Shown in pieces: positions 18,047 to 26,946 of a DNA stretch of 64,000 nucleotides. The notes beneath the pieces were generated by a model, which was given only the letters and a program-made list of their open reading frames with translations, did not search any database and was not told the DNA's origin. The DNA lies in the NCBI RefSeq assembly GCF_001274935.1, contig NZ_LILC01000006.1:1-64000 (forward strand). Direction: 5' to 3'. The position numbers and the translations under genes were made by a program. Each line of letters begins with the position of its first letter. Position 1 is the stretch's first letter. This DNA is from Priestia koreensis (GTDB taxonomy: Bacteria; Bacillota; Bacilli; Bacillales; Bacillaceae_H).

Positions 18047-19120
18047 ATGGGCAAAAATTTCATTGTTCATACAGGTTCCATTATAAAGGAATATCTTGAT
18101 GAAATAGGGATGAGTCAAAAAGAATGTGCTAAAAGATTAGGAATTAGTGAAAAACATTTTTCAAATTTGTTAAACGGAAAGAGTAGACTAACTGAAGATG
18201 TTGCTATTAAATTTGAAAAAATCTTTCATAATGTTCCTGCCTCTTATTGGCTAAATTATGAAAGTAAATACAGAGAATACCTTAAAAGAGAAGAAATAAA
18301 CAGTGAAGCCTTTAATGATGATGAGTTAAATGAACTTGATAATAGATTTAAATTCTCCACAATTTTTGGAGGACTTAATTGGGATTTAAGAAAACAAGCA
18401 AACGAAATGCTTAAACTCTTAAGAATAAGTAGTTTTAGTCAATTTGATGATGTATACTCAAATCTCCGTGTCGATTTTATGGAAGATGGAGGAGAAAAAG
18501 AATCAATTGCGATTTGGTTAAACTTAGCAAGAGAAGAAGTAGAAATTCAAAATCGTGACTTATCAAGCAAAAAGTATGACGTAACAAATTTAATTAATTC
18601 ATTGGATAAATTCAAAAAAATTGCATTGAATAACGATTATAAAAGCTCACTACAAAGTGCTAGAAAATTATTAAATCGTTTAGGAGTCTATTTAGTGTTC
18701 TGTGATGCAGTTGTAAATAGTAAAGTTAGAGGAGCTTTAACAACTTATAAGAAAAATCCAGCTATTTATTTAAGTGGAAGGTTTAAAACACATGATCACG
18801 TCTGGTTTGCCTTAATGCATGAAATAGGTCACTTAATTAAACATTATGAACCAAATGAACCAATTGTCACACTGGAATCAGACTTAGAATTAGACATTAC
18901 CAATAATACTCCGAAAGAAGAAGAGGCTAATGCCTTTGCAAGAGATTTTTTTATAGATAGGTCTACCTATAAAAAATTTATCGAGTCAAAGGTTTTTAAT
19001 CAGAAAAGTATTGAAGAATTCGCAAAATCACAAAATATACTTCCAGGTATCGTTGTAGCAAGATTACAACATGACGGATACATTAGTTTCGACATGTTAA
19101 ACTACTTAAAAAATAAATAG
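18047..19120 (+). CDS. XRE-ImmA/IrrE-type protein (HigA-like antitoxin)
   Basis: 357 aa. N-terminal XRE helix-turn-helix at about residues 10-65 (MSQKECAKRLGISEKHFSNLLNG), a helical middle, and a C-terminal ImmA/IrrE-like zinc peptidase domain with the HEIGHLIKH motif near residue 258 and a downstream acidic EEEANAFARDFF pattern. Long HigA-like antitoxins with an added peptidase domain are found downstream of HigB-like toxins. The peptidase could respond to stress or phage signals by removing repression (inference). AGGAGGA site nine bases before the ATG. Confidence 0.85.
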   Translation: MGKNFIVHTGSIIKEYLDEIGMSQKECAKRLGISEKHFSNLLNGKSRLTEDVAIKFEKIFHNVPASYWLNYESKYREYLKREEINSEAFNDDELNELDNRFKFSTIFGGLNWDLRKQANEMLKLLRISSFSQFDDVYSNLRVDFMEDGGEKESIAIWLNLAREEVEIQNRDLSSKKYDVTNLINSLDKFKKIALNNDYKSSLQSARKLLNRLGVYLVFCDAVVNSKVRGALTTYKKNPAIYLSGRFKTHDHVWFALMHEIGHLIKHYEPNEPIVTLESDLELDITNNTPKEEEANAFARDFFIDRSTYKKFIESKVFNQKSIEEFAKSQNILPGIVVARLQHDGYISFDMLNYLKNK

Positions 19121-19153
19121 TATCCTTTTACAAAAATAAATTAAATCTTGTTC

Positions 19154-19185
19154 AACATGCCCAATATTTGGGCATGTTCTTTTTT
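19154..19185 (+). terminator. Terminator after the toxin-antitoxin pair
   Basis: AACATGCCCAA..TTGGGCATGTT stem followed by CTTTTTT. Confidence 0.85.
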
Positions 19186-19465
19186 GTCGAAAAAAACCCA
19201 AACTTTCCTTAGGTAATTAGATGAGATGAGTCATATATCCCTATTATTTTATCCTACATCTGCTCTAGAAGAATGGGTAATGAATTTTTATTTAAAGCTT
19301 AGAATTTAGTATCCAAAACAAATTAACAATTAAAGCTACTGGGATTGTTATTACGGACGGATCAATATAATGAATATTATATTCTTCCAGGCAATAGATC
19401 TAGCAAGAACTAAAGGACTAACTACTTCTTTTTTCCAACATCTTTTTAATATAGCCCTAAATAAA

Positions 19466-19495
19466 AAAGATAGCTTAAAGTTATAAGCTATCTTT
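19466..19495 (-). terminator. Terminator of the HD-GYP operon
   Basis: AAAGATAGCTTA/TAAGCTATCTTT stem overlapping the stop codon, with A-rich sequence beyond it that reads as T on the minus strand. The ~280 bases to the left (19186-19465) hold nothing I can support. Confidence 0.7.
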
Positions 19496-20083
19496 AATTA
19501 TGAGTTTAAAAGTCTCTACAAGATCTTGATCGAAATAGACACCCGCTTTGTGTTCCAGTTCCCCAAGCGCTTCTTCCTCGCTCAATACTTCTTTGTATGT
19601 TCGGATAGTCGTCATCGCATCGTAACTGTCTACAATACGAAGCATACGGGCATAATGCGTAATCATGTTCCCTTTCACCCCTGCTGGATAGCCAGAACCA
19701 TCTAAATTCTCGTGATGTTGCAGAATGGCCATACGAATAGCGGTACTGTATGAGCCATTTTGCAAGATACGATACCCATTGAGAGGATGATCCTTGACCT
19801 GTACCCATTCACCATCGCTTAAAGAGGCAGTCTTATTGAGAATTGTAGGCGAAATCAGTAGTTTCCCTACATCATGCAATAACCCTAAATCAAATAGCTC
19901 CTGCTGTTGCACCTGGTGCATTCCTAGTTTCATTCCTAAACGCTTTAACTGTTCTGCCACACGTACAGAATGTGCAAACGTCGCTGTATCGTGCTTAAGT
20001 AATTCTAAGAGAGGACGATAACGTTGAAGCAAAGCTAAACCGGACAAGTCCTCATAACTCACATCTTCTAAATAGCTTCTCAA
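19481..20083 (-). CDS. HD-GYP-domain phosphodiesterase
   Basis: 200 aa, nearly all HD-GYP domain: LLHDVGKLLIS (HD, near residue 70), KDHPLNGYRIL, and the HHENLDGSGYPAG signature (near residue 120) that gives the GYP motif. These enzymes hydrolyse cyclic-di-GMP or related dinucleotides, in line with pilus and surface-behaviour control. No receiver or membrane part is attached. Starts at TTG 20083 with GGAGG nine bases upstream; third gene of the operon after the S1 protein and the 318-aa protein. Confidence 0.88.
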   Translation of the reverse strand: MRSYLEDVSYEDLSGLALLQRYRPLLELLKHDTATFAHSVRVAEQLKRLGMKLGMHQVQQQELFDLGLLHDVGKLLISPTILNKTASLSDGEWVQVKDHPLNGYRILQNGSYSTAIRMAILQHHENLDGSGYPAGVKGNMITHYARMLRIVDSYDAMTTIRTYKEVLSEEEALGELEHKAGVYFDQDLVETFKLIIKDSL

Positions 20084-20101
20084 GCGTTCTTTCCTCCTCT
20101 C

Positions 20102-21058
20102 CTAGTCATTTTTCTTTAAGAAGTTTAGCGCGGTTCGATGTAACCCATCACTCCGCGGAATGACAAAGCTACGTTCGATTCCCTCTGGCATGAATTCATC
20201 CACGCAAAGCCAAATGGTAAAGGGGAAGGTATCAAGCATCAGCTCGTATTGCAAATGCTCGGCTAAACTATACGTGGATACGTTTAACACGACAATGGGC
20301 ACACCTTCTTCCATCTCATAAAACCGCAACTGATTCGTCTTTTCAAAAAGGACTTTCCATTCATTTAGTCGCTCTTTAAGGTAGGAAAGAAAGTCTTGAC
20401 CTCTGTGAATACGCTCCACAATAAAAGTAAGAAGCCCTTTAGGAGAATGTACATTGGCAACCGCAAATGGTCTCTTAGCTCGTGAGAATCCTTTAATTTC
20501 GGCTTTGAACTTCCACTCTTTTACTACACGACTCTCCATTAAGGAACAACGAAGCTCGTTGACCGCTACATAGCGCTGTATGCCGTATACACCTAGTTTG
20601 TCCCATTGATTCGGGTCAAGATAGAATTCTTCGGGATAAAAGTACTTTAATAGTTTATTTCCTGCAATCCCCAACGTATAAGGGGCTGGCGGTTTAATAT
20701 CCTCATGTTCATCATCCTTCAATCGTACATGCCAACGATCTGCTAGGGATAACTGACGAAATTTATCCAGTCTTTTCGATACCTCTGAACGAGACATCTG
20801 AGACGAAAGATAGCGCCTTAATTGGTCTTCATTAGCACATATCGCGTCACCCAGCACTTTTAACAACATAATATCTTTATCATCAATACGCTGTCTCTTA
20901 TAAAGCGCTAATGATTGTTCCACTGTGGTAAAGAATTGATAGTTGGTGGGTCGTTTCATGTAGCCTTTCACGAAAGGATGGTCCCAAAATGGAACCTCTC
21001 CCGTTAGGCTGCCGTGAGATAACTGTTCTTCGTTTAAAACCGTTGATTCATTCATCAT
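20102..21058 (-). CDS. Uncharacterised protein, winged-helix-like N-terminus
   Basis: 318 aa, soluble, without a family I can name. A segment around residues 60-110 (DDKDIMLLKVLGDAICANEDQLRRYLSS ... RSEVSKRLDKFRQLSLADRWHVR, broken here for length) has the helix-helix-helix-wing rhythm of winged-helix proteins. It is reminiscent of the N-terminal part of replication-relaxation proteins such as the one at 24958. Its start overlaps the S1-protein stop (TAATG), so the two are translationally coupled. A role in transfer regulation or DNA processing is inference. Confidence 0.6.
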   Translation of the reverse strand: MMNESTVLNEEQLSHGSLTGEVPFWDHPFVKGYMKRPTNYQFFTTVEQSLALYKRQRIDDKDIMLLKVLGDAICANEDQLRRYLSSQMSRSEVSKRLDKFRQLSLADRWHVRLKDDEHEDIKPPAPYTLGIAGNKLLKYFYPEEFYLDPNQWDKLGVYGIQRYVAVNELRCSLMESRVVKEWKFKAEIKGFSRAKRPFAVANVHSPKGLLTFIVERIHRGQDFLSYLKERLNEWKVLFEKTNQLRFYEMEEGVPIVVLNVSTYSLAEHLQYELMLDTFPFTIWLCVDEFMPEGIERSFVIPRSDGLHRTALNFLKKND

Positions 21059-21942
21059 TAGCTAAAAAGGAAATCAGTGATATCCTTGCGCTTCTTTTTA
21101 CCACGAGGGTACGCCACAATAACGACTTTGGCTCTTCGTTGTTCTCGGTTAATCTCACGTACTTTACATGTTACGACTTCCCCCACCGTTGGCTCTGCTA
21201 AATCACGAGGCTTCATCCCTTTAACCACAAGACCATTACTTAGTTTGACGAAAATCCCATGAATCGGATGCACCGAATCAATCACTCCTGCAATCGTATC
21301 CATCTTCGCTAATTCATCTAACTTGGCAAACGGATCATCAATCGTTGCTTTACGTGACACTTGAATCATTTGACGCTCTTCATCAAAGCGCACGACTTTT
21401 ACTTCAACATGTTCCCCGCGGTCGAATTGTTCCCCTAAGTCACGCACACGGCCATGATCCCAGTCATTACGAACCATGAAAGCACGTGCTCCGTTCATTT
21501 TTAAGTGAATATGTTCGTTCTTCTCATTAAATCCAACAATGGTCGCATCATACACTTTCGTACTCAGCTGCTCATTATCTTGTAGATACTTCATTTCATT
21601 CCATAGCTTCTGCGCAAGGAGTTCATCCGCTTTTTTAACCGATACCATGGCAATTTGATGATCCAAGTCTAAGCGGTCAATGATGACCTGTTGCTTAGTC
21701 CCTGCAAAACCCGCTAGACTTCGATATTCATAATCTGAAAACTCGTTGACTGGGCAGTAAGCTGTTACACCACCGGGTAACATGAAGATAGCTGTTTCTA
21801 CTTCACGACTGACTACTTTCCCATCTTCGTTGATGGGTAGCTTCATCGTCTGAACCCCATAGACTACCGCTGTTAAAATTTGATTGGTACGTCTCGCCTC
21901 GGCTAACGATTGTAAATTGTCTTCATTCCATGTCTTTTCCAT
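21058..21942 (-). CDS. S1-domain RNA-binding protein
   Basis: ATG at 21942 (MEKTWNEDNLQ) behind AAGGGGG. About 294 aa. Two consecutive S1-like OB folds are visible: residues ~140-200 (NEHIHLKMNGARAFMV...GEHVEVKVVRFDEERQMIQVS) and ~215-280 (TIAGVIDSVHPIHGIFVKL...GEVVTCKVREINREQRRAKVV). S1 domains bind single-stranded RNA and occur in ribosomal, NusA-like and RNase proteins. As the first gene behind one of the attenuator leaders, it is a candidate for a plasmid factor that acts on those leaders (inference). Confidence 0.8.
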   Translation of the reverse strand: MEKTWNEDNLQSLAEARRTNQILTAVVYGVQTMKLPINEDGKVVSREVETAIFMLPGGVTAYCPVNEFSDYEYRSLAGFAGTKQQVIIDRLDLDHQIAMVSVKKADELLAQKLWNEMKYLQDNEQLSTKVYDATIVGFNEKNEHIHLKMNGARAFMVRNDWDHGRVRDLGEQFDRGEHVEVKVVRFDEERQMIQVSRKATIDDPFAKLDELAKMDTIAGVIDSVHPIHGIFVKLSNGLVVKGMKPRDLAEPTVGEVVTCKVREINREQRRAKVVIVAYPRGKKKRKDITDFLFS

Positions 21943-21970
21943 GCGAAAATCCCCCTTAGAAAATAAAAAA

Positions 21971-22017
21971 CACCCCAAACAGAGCATAGGGGTTGCCTAT
22001 ACGTCTATTTGGGGTGT
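21971..22017 (-). terminator. Leader attenuator hairpin before the S1-HD-GYP operon
   Basis: ACACCCCAAATAG ... CTGTTTGGGGTGT with an inner stem TATAGG..CCCTAT, followed on the minus strand by TTTTTTATTTT. It is preceded by AAATGGGACACCCCAAA, a 17-mer that is identical in the leader at 26.3 kb. Confidence 0.8.
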
Positions 22018-22066
22018 CCCATTTAATTTGTATTAAATTTATTTTACATAGATTACCTTAATTGTC

Positions 22067-22095
22067 ATTTTATCCGAATTACTATGATAATACAA
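22067..22095 (-). promoter_or_regulatory. Promoter of the S1-HD-GYP operon
   Basis: TTGTAT-17 bp-TAAAAT on the minus strand (-35 at 22090-22095, -10 at 22067-22072). An alternative extended -10 in AAATGGTTGTATTAT, just upstream, resembles AAATGGTTGATATTA at 58.14 kb. Confidence 0.5.
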
Positions 22096-22160
22096 CCATT
22101 TAATTAATAAAAAAACGCAAAAAACACTAATTAAACGTGACCTTTTACCTAATTAAAACC

Positions 22161-24974
22161 TTATTTCAATTCTGTCATTAACTCTTCTAGTAAATCTTCT
22201 TGATCCTTTGTAATAGATGTAGAGTCTTGCTTTTCTTTTGAAGTAGGTTCATTTTTTGTTGTCACAGCTTCAGGTACTGGGCTAGTATTCTCGATGACCG
22301 ATGTCTTAATAGACTCCTCCCATAGCAGATCATCATTTATTTCTAAGACGTCTGGTATAACAGGATCGGTCGAGACGTCTCCTTGTAAATCATGACTCTC
22401 AGTGGTTGGTGATACTACTGGTGGAACTACCTCTTTTTCCTGTTCTTCAACCAATTTAGGAACAACTCGCGCTTTCTCTATCGTTTGTGCTTGATCATGG
22501 TCACGATGTTGCTTCTGCTGTGTTGTCGTATTTACTACTCCCACAGGTGGGACGTCTCGTTTGCTCTCCAAGACGTCTCTCGATGATGGAATGGAAGGAG
22601 CGGCCGTTTCAACACGCTTTTCAACTGGTCGAGAAATAGGCTTGAAGCGGATTTCCTTTCTCGGCTGCTTCGCTGGTTCACGCGACGTATTTGCTTCCAC
22701 AATAACAGGATCAAGCCCTGCCTGCTGTAGAGTTAATTTACGTTCTTCTTGGAACTGCTCCAGAAGCGCTTGTTCACGCTCCGTTGACTCTTCCACTGTT
22801 TCCCCAACTAATTCCACCGTACCATGCTGTAAGAGCTCACGACGTCGTTCTAGCCAGTAGACGGCTCGTTCATCATCGACTTGGATAATCGCTTTCTTAA
22901 ATTCTTCTTTCGGTACAAAGTTCGCATCAATCTGTTTAACAGGCATCGATCGATTCTTCTTCACGATCTTGACGGCACATTGGAACTCGCGTTGAGCTAA
23001 AATATCATCTGGACTCATGATCGCTTCTCTTGTTTGCTTATAAGAGCTACCCATACGTGTCATCGGGTTATCCTGCATTGGTGATACAGATTGTTCCGAC
23101 GTTGATTCCTCAAAGCGACTATTCTCATGGAATAAGCGCGAAAATACATTCGCATCAAATTCTGAGACGTCTGCGTAAACCATTTTGTTACGTAAGGTGG
23201 TTAAAAGAGTATGCATGTAGTACTCGCCATAATGATCCGCGAGCTGTGCAATGGTCTGTGTAACCACGGTAATAATAGCCTTATACTTACGGCTTTGCGC
23301 TGGGAACTCACGAAACGACTGATAGACATAATCGGGGAACTCATCGCAGTAGATCGCATGGTACGTCGAGGACGCTGGTGTACGGCGAAAGACTGCATTT
23401 TGTACAGATAATAAAACAATCTTCCCAAATACATTACTAAGGTTCTGCATTTCCCCTTTTGCTGTATTTACAAGGAGTACTCCCCCATTCTCTAAGTGAG
23501 CATCCATGCTAAAGTTCGATTTCCCAAATAACACACGGCGAATCAACTTATTGGCTGCAAGGTCATTCAGAATGTTACGTAGTCCTTTTACATACTCCGC
23601 TTCCGCATCGTAGTACTTCACTTCTCCACGATACTTCCCGTCTTTAATTTTCTCTACATTACCAGCGCGATCTGCCTGCGGTAAATGATTCATTTCAAAC
23701 CAGTCATCCACGCCTTTTACGATGTGCCAGTGGTTGCGCTCGTCACGATCTGTGTACGTTTCCCAATCAGCAGGAATCAGCGCTTTTAATTGAACGTGCA
23801 TGTGTCGAACTAGTTGTGCATCGTTATACATGTCGATCAACATATCGAAGGTTGGTTCGTTTTCTGGGTCATACAGCTTCAAGAGATACACGTAATACTT
23901 CAAATGGTTACGTTGTGATTGACCGAAGAAGTCACGCGCTCCGTCCCCTAACCCTTCTACCACCATCGCAAGGGATTCAGCTACCCTTTCAACCGGTCCC
24001 TCTAATGGATTAATACAGGGGGTGTCTTTATTCGTTGGATCAATATAGAACACACTCTCAGTTGGGATGTTATGAGCCTGTACAAGCTTGTATGCCTTTT
24101 GGCAAAGGTCATTCGATGGTTCTATGACAGTAATTCCATTCAAATAACGTCCCTTTACCTCTTCCGTGTGAAAATCCTCTCTCTTGGATAGCTCCGGGTA
24201 ATCATTGATGAATTTAGCCATCCAGTGTAAATCCTGATTAATAAGAGGTAAAACTAGCGCCGCTGTTTTACCTGTCCCGATACTCCCTACAATAATCCCA
24301 TTTAATGTTCGATCTTGCCCTGGGATAATGACTTGTTCCTTCGTCTTCGAGTCAGGCCCCAATACCACATCTGGCAGTTGATCGGCTTGAGATTCCACTT
24401 TCACGAATTTTTGCAGTTTAGCAGAGACAAATTCATACTCCGCAAAGCGCTCCATAATCTCTTTTTGATCACGTGTCACTAATCCACCCATCCATAGCAG
24501 AATGAAAGCACCGATGATACCAGGTAAGAGGATAAGAATCGTCATGAGCTGATCGGTATTCTGTAGCAACACCGCCTCAAACGATAACTTACCAATGGAT
24601 GCTTTACTCGCTAGATCCTCCAAGTATGGAATCACCGTGCGATAGACAGGTGCCGTCGCATACCACAAGAAGTGAAAGGCAACCGCCATGAAGACCGTTA
24701 AGAAATAGATGGCTTTCGGAGACGTCTTCTTATAAAAGGCTACCTTTGTGGAAAACAACCACGATCCAATCATAAAGACAGTCGTAAGCGCCATACCAAG
24801 CAAGGTCGGATGAACGGGATCACCTAGTAAGGGAAACGATAAATCCTCTTGTTTAATTTGGTTAAGCAACACAAAAAAGTAATTGGCTGCGTACTTGATA
24901 AGGAAGAACACACTAGCTACGAGTGATAAATGACTAATACCAATAGGAAGATGCTTTTTAATACTTCCAGTCAA
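22161..24974 (-). CDS. virD4: VirD4/TraG-type conjugative coupling protein
   Basis: 937 aa. Four hydrophobic helices in the first ~165 residues anchor it in the membrane. Then comes the TraG/VirD4 ATPase with the P-loop GSIGTGKTAALVL near residue 232 and the Walker B HAIYCDEFPDYV near residue 545, plus TVVTQTIAQL as the motif III region. The last ~220 residues are a charged, Pro/Thr/Glu-rich tail, probably disordered, that could recruit the relaxosome. It links DNA to the VirB channel encoded at 58-64 kb. TTG start with GGGAGGG six bases upstream, overlapping the end of the preceding gene by 17 bases. Confidence 0.92.
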   Translation of the reverse strand: MTGSIKKHLPIGISHLSLVASVFFLIKYAANYFFVLLNQIKQEDLSFPLLGDPVHPTLLGMALTTVFMIGSWLFSTKVAFYKKTSPKAIYFLTVFMAVAFHFLWYATAPVYRTVIPYLEDLASKASIGKLSFEAVLLQNTDQLMTILILLPGIIGAFILLWMGGLVTRDQKEIMERFAEYEFVSAKLQKFVKVESQADQLPDVVLGPDSKTKEQVIIPGQDRTLNGIIVGSIGTGKTAALVLPLINQDLHWMAKFINDYPELSKREDFHTEEVKGRYLNGITVIEPSNDLCQKAYKLVQAHNIPTESVFYIDPTNKDTPCINPLEGPVERVAESLAMVVEGLGDGARDFFGQSQRNHLKYYVYLLKLYDPENEPTFDMLIDMYNDAQLVRHMHVQLKALIPADWETYTDRDERNHWHIVKGVDDWFEMNHLPQADRAGNVEKIKDGKYRGEVKYYDAEAEYVKGLRNILNDLAANKLIRRVLFGKSNFSMDAHLENGGVLLVNTAKGEMQNLSNVFGKIVLLSVQNAVFRRTPASSTYHAIYCDEFPDYVYQSFREFPAQSRKYKAIITVVTQTIAQLADHYGEYYMHTLLTTLRNKMVYADVSEFDANVFSRLFHENSRFEESTSEQSVSPMQDNPMTRMGSSYKQTREAIMSPDDILAQREFQCAVKIVKKNRSMPVKQIDANFVPKEEFKKAIIQVDDERAVYWLERRRELLQHGTVELVGETVEESTEREQALLEQFQEERKLTLQQAGLDPVIVEANTSREPAKQPRKEIRFKPISRPVEKRVETAAPSIPSSRDVLESKRDVPPVGVVNTTTQQKQHRDHDQAQTIEKARVVPKLVEEQEKEVVPPVVSPTTESHDLQGDVSTDPVIPDVLEINDDLLWEESIKTSVIENTSPVPEAVTTKNEPTSKEKQDSTSITKDQEDLLEELMTELK

Positions 24975-26262
24975 GCAAAGCCCTCCCTTCCATACGGTAA
25001 GGAGTCACTAACTTATAGAATGCTGGTTCTTCCCCTGTATACCCGTAACTAGAACCGTCACCAAAATACACATTTTTATAGTCGATGCCGATAATGTCAT
25101 TTTCTAACTCTTCGCGGTTCTCATAGAAGGCGATAATGCGCTGGATAGTAATTTGCGTTAATCCTTTTTTTACATATTCGTTTAAGGTATCTACTCTTGC
25201 CAAACTTTTAAGGTTGCCTTCTTCAAGAAAAACAAGCATGACGGTTTCTACCTTATATCCCGCATCATTAATCAACTCACAAACCATATCAGCTTTTGTT
25301 GGATAGTTCTCGGATTGAATATATACAAACTCATCTAAGATTGGATGAAGTGTAAAGCCAAACTTACTGTTCATGGATAAGTTCTTCATAAGCAGTTGTG
25401 TATCTTGCTCAATAAATTGACTTGTATATGGGCGCTTTCCTACTAGTAAATCAGTGGCTAATGCCGCAGCGCGCTCTAGGGTGATGACATAGACGTCTAG
25501 ATTTTCGAGTTCTAATCCCTTTGAGTACAGCAAGCGCTTTTTGATATTCCCGATACGTCTTTCTCTATTAGGGCTCCCGTATCTCAAATTCATAGACGAG
25601 TCGATTTCCACAAACAAGACACTATAATGTCTATCAGGGTTGTCTAATGACGTAGCTCGGTACCTCTTCACCTTATCTTCTAATCGATTGAGCGCCTCTG
25701 TTCCCATGTCCAATTCAACCAGCACATGTTGATCGTCATGAGAAATTACCCAATCGGATACAATGCGCTCATTTTCAAACATTTGATCCGTTCCTATAAA
25801 ATCGTATGGAGCAACAGACGTAAAATTTTCACCTTGGCTTAGTCCTTTACTTAGGGTACTTATGACAACTTGCTGTATGGATAAGTAATGATCTAGATTT
25901 TTAATATTTGCTATACGGCTAGGTAAGTTACGAGAGACTTGTTTTGAAATTAATCCTTCTTGGATTAAAATATCAAGGCCTTTCGGACCAATTCGATAAT
26001 AGTTAAAGTAAAACCCCTTTTGACCTAATGAGTATGGTTCAGCAATGACAATTCCATATTTGGTGAATTTTTGAGAAACACGCCGACGATAGGTTTCACT
26101 CTTGGTTGCTGGTTCAATCTGCTTTAAATACTCGTACATTTGGGGATGCGTTAAGATCCGCTGATTATAGAGTAAGAGTAAGGTCTGAATTTCTCCATCC
26201 GTAATCTGGACACCCTTCCGATTATCACCTGTACTAAAATACTTCCTTTCCACTTTCAACAT
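24958..26262 (-). CDS. Replication-relaxation family protein
   Basis: ATG at 26262 (MLKVERKYFST) with AAAGGAG eight bases upstream. About 434 aa. The N-terminal winged-helix region (QITDGEIQTLLLLYNQRILTH, GIVIAEP..LGQKGFYFNYYRIGPKGLD, shown in parts) and the middle (VSDWVISH, VLVELDMGTEALNRLEDKVKRY) match the Replic_Relax family. Its middle part has a nuclease-like ExD/K pattern that was suggested to act in plasmid DNA relaxation. No classical relaxase (three-His motif) is encoded in this window, so this protein, co-transcribed with virD4, is a candidate for DNA processing at oriT (inference). Confidence 0.8.
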   Translation of the reverse strand: MLKVERKYFSTGDNRKGVQITDGEIQTLLLLYNQRILTHPQMYEYLKQIEPATKSETYRRRVSQKFTKYGIVIAEPYSLGQKGFYFNYYRIGPKGLDILIQEGLISKQVSRNLPSRIANIKNLDHYLSIQQVVISTLSKGLSQGENFTSVAPYDFIGTDQMFENERIVSDWVISHDDQHVLVELDMGTEALNRLEDKVKRYRATSLDNPDRHYSVLFVEIDSSMNLRYGSPNRERRIGNIKKRLLYSKGLELENLDVYVITLERAAALATDLLVGKRPYTSQFIEQDTQLLMKNLSMNSKFGFTLHPILDEFVYIQSENYPTKADMVCELINDAGYKVETVMLVFLEEGNLKSLARVDTLNEYVKKGLTQITIQRIIAFYENREELENDIIGIDYKNVYFGDGSSYGYTGEEPAFYKLVTPYRMEGRALLDWKY

Positions 26263-26290
26263 TTTATTCACTCCTTTGAAACAGAAAAAA

Positions 26291-26337
26291 CCCCAAAACC
26301 AAAGAGAGGTCGAAAAACCTTCTTTTGATTTTGGGGT
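26291..26337 (-). terminator. Leader attenuator hairpin before the relaxation-virD4 operon
   Basis: CCCCAAAA.CAAAAGAAGG ... CTCTTTGGTTTTGGGG followed by TTTTTTCTGTTT on the minus strand, 15-20 nt before the ribosome binding site. Preceded by the shared AAATGGGACACCCCAAA element. Confidence 0.8.
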
Positions 26338-26369
26338 GTCCCATTTCGTTTAAATTTAATTGTAGTTGT

Positions 26370-26378
26370 ACTATACCA
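26370..26378 (-). promoter_or_regulatory. Extended -10 promoter of the relaxation-virD4 operon
   Basis: TGG-TATAGT on the minus strand. No good -35 is seen. Transcription would begin ~25 nt before the attenuator element. Confidence 0.5.
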
Positions 26379-26585
26379 TATTTTTCTTGTACAGAAAATA
26401 AATGAATAAAGTCATCTTAAATTAACTCATTTTTCGAGGGTGAAATTAGATTGTTTTCACGGATTTAGGCTAGCTATTTTTCGTATTGGAAAATGGGGGA
26501 AAACAGATTCTATTTCTCATGATAGTCGGGCTTTTTTGCATGCTTCTATTCCTTAATTCAGCTGCTTTTGAATTATGTCATCGAT

Positions 26586-26632
26586 GTCAATAGTCATATG
26601 CGCAAAGTTACCCTGCACACTTGACTATTGAC
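26586..26632. other. Candidate origin of transfer (inverted repeat)
   Basis: Perfect 11-bp inverted repeat GTCAATAGTCA/TGACTATTGAC with a 25-base spacer containing GCGCAAAGTTACCCTGC. It lies in a ~700-bp gene-free, AT-rich segment between the relaxation/virD4 operon and two small DNA-binding-like genes, the usual place for oriT. The functional call is inference; the repeat is directly visible. Confidence 0.4.
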
Positions 26633-26739
26633 GATTGAATATTGCCACTTGACCATGCACATATGGAGAATTATCTATAGAAAACGGTGGTTATACGTCC
26701 CTCTAAGAAACAATAAACGAGTTAATCTCCAAATGGATT

Positions 26740-26900
26740 TTTGATTATTTTACTTAAATATTCATCTGAATTACTTTTCAATATAAGTTTAAATATTAAT
26801 TTAAATACATATTAATATATATATTCATCATTTTATATTAAAATGTTCCAATTTATATTAAAATTATATTCAATATATATTTATTTACTATCACAATTAA
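26740..26900. repeat. AT-rich repeat zone
   Basis: Several copies of TTTATATTAAAAT and TATATTCAATATA-like words. The same TATATTGAATAT words occur at 33.03-33.15 kb upstream of parM, so the two zones may bind the same protein or be a DNA unwinding region. Confidence 0.4.
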
Positions 26901-26916
26901 TTAAAAGTAATAAGAA

Positions 26917-26942
26917 AATAAAAAATACCAACCTAATGTTGG
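26917..26942 (-). terminator. Terminator of the micro-ORF pair
   Basis: CCAAC-attag-GTTGG followed on the minus strand by ATTTTTTATTTT, five bases after the stop of the 33-aa ORF. Confidence 0.7.
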
Positions 26943-26946
26943 CATT

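Noticed and set aside
22561..22860. 99-codon plus-strand frame
   Set aside because: It is antisense to the low-complexity tail of VirD4 and has no translation signals.
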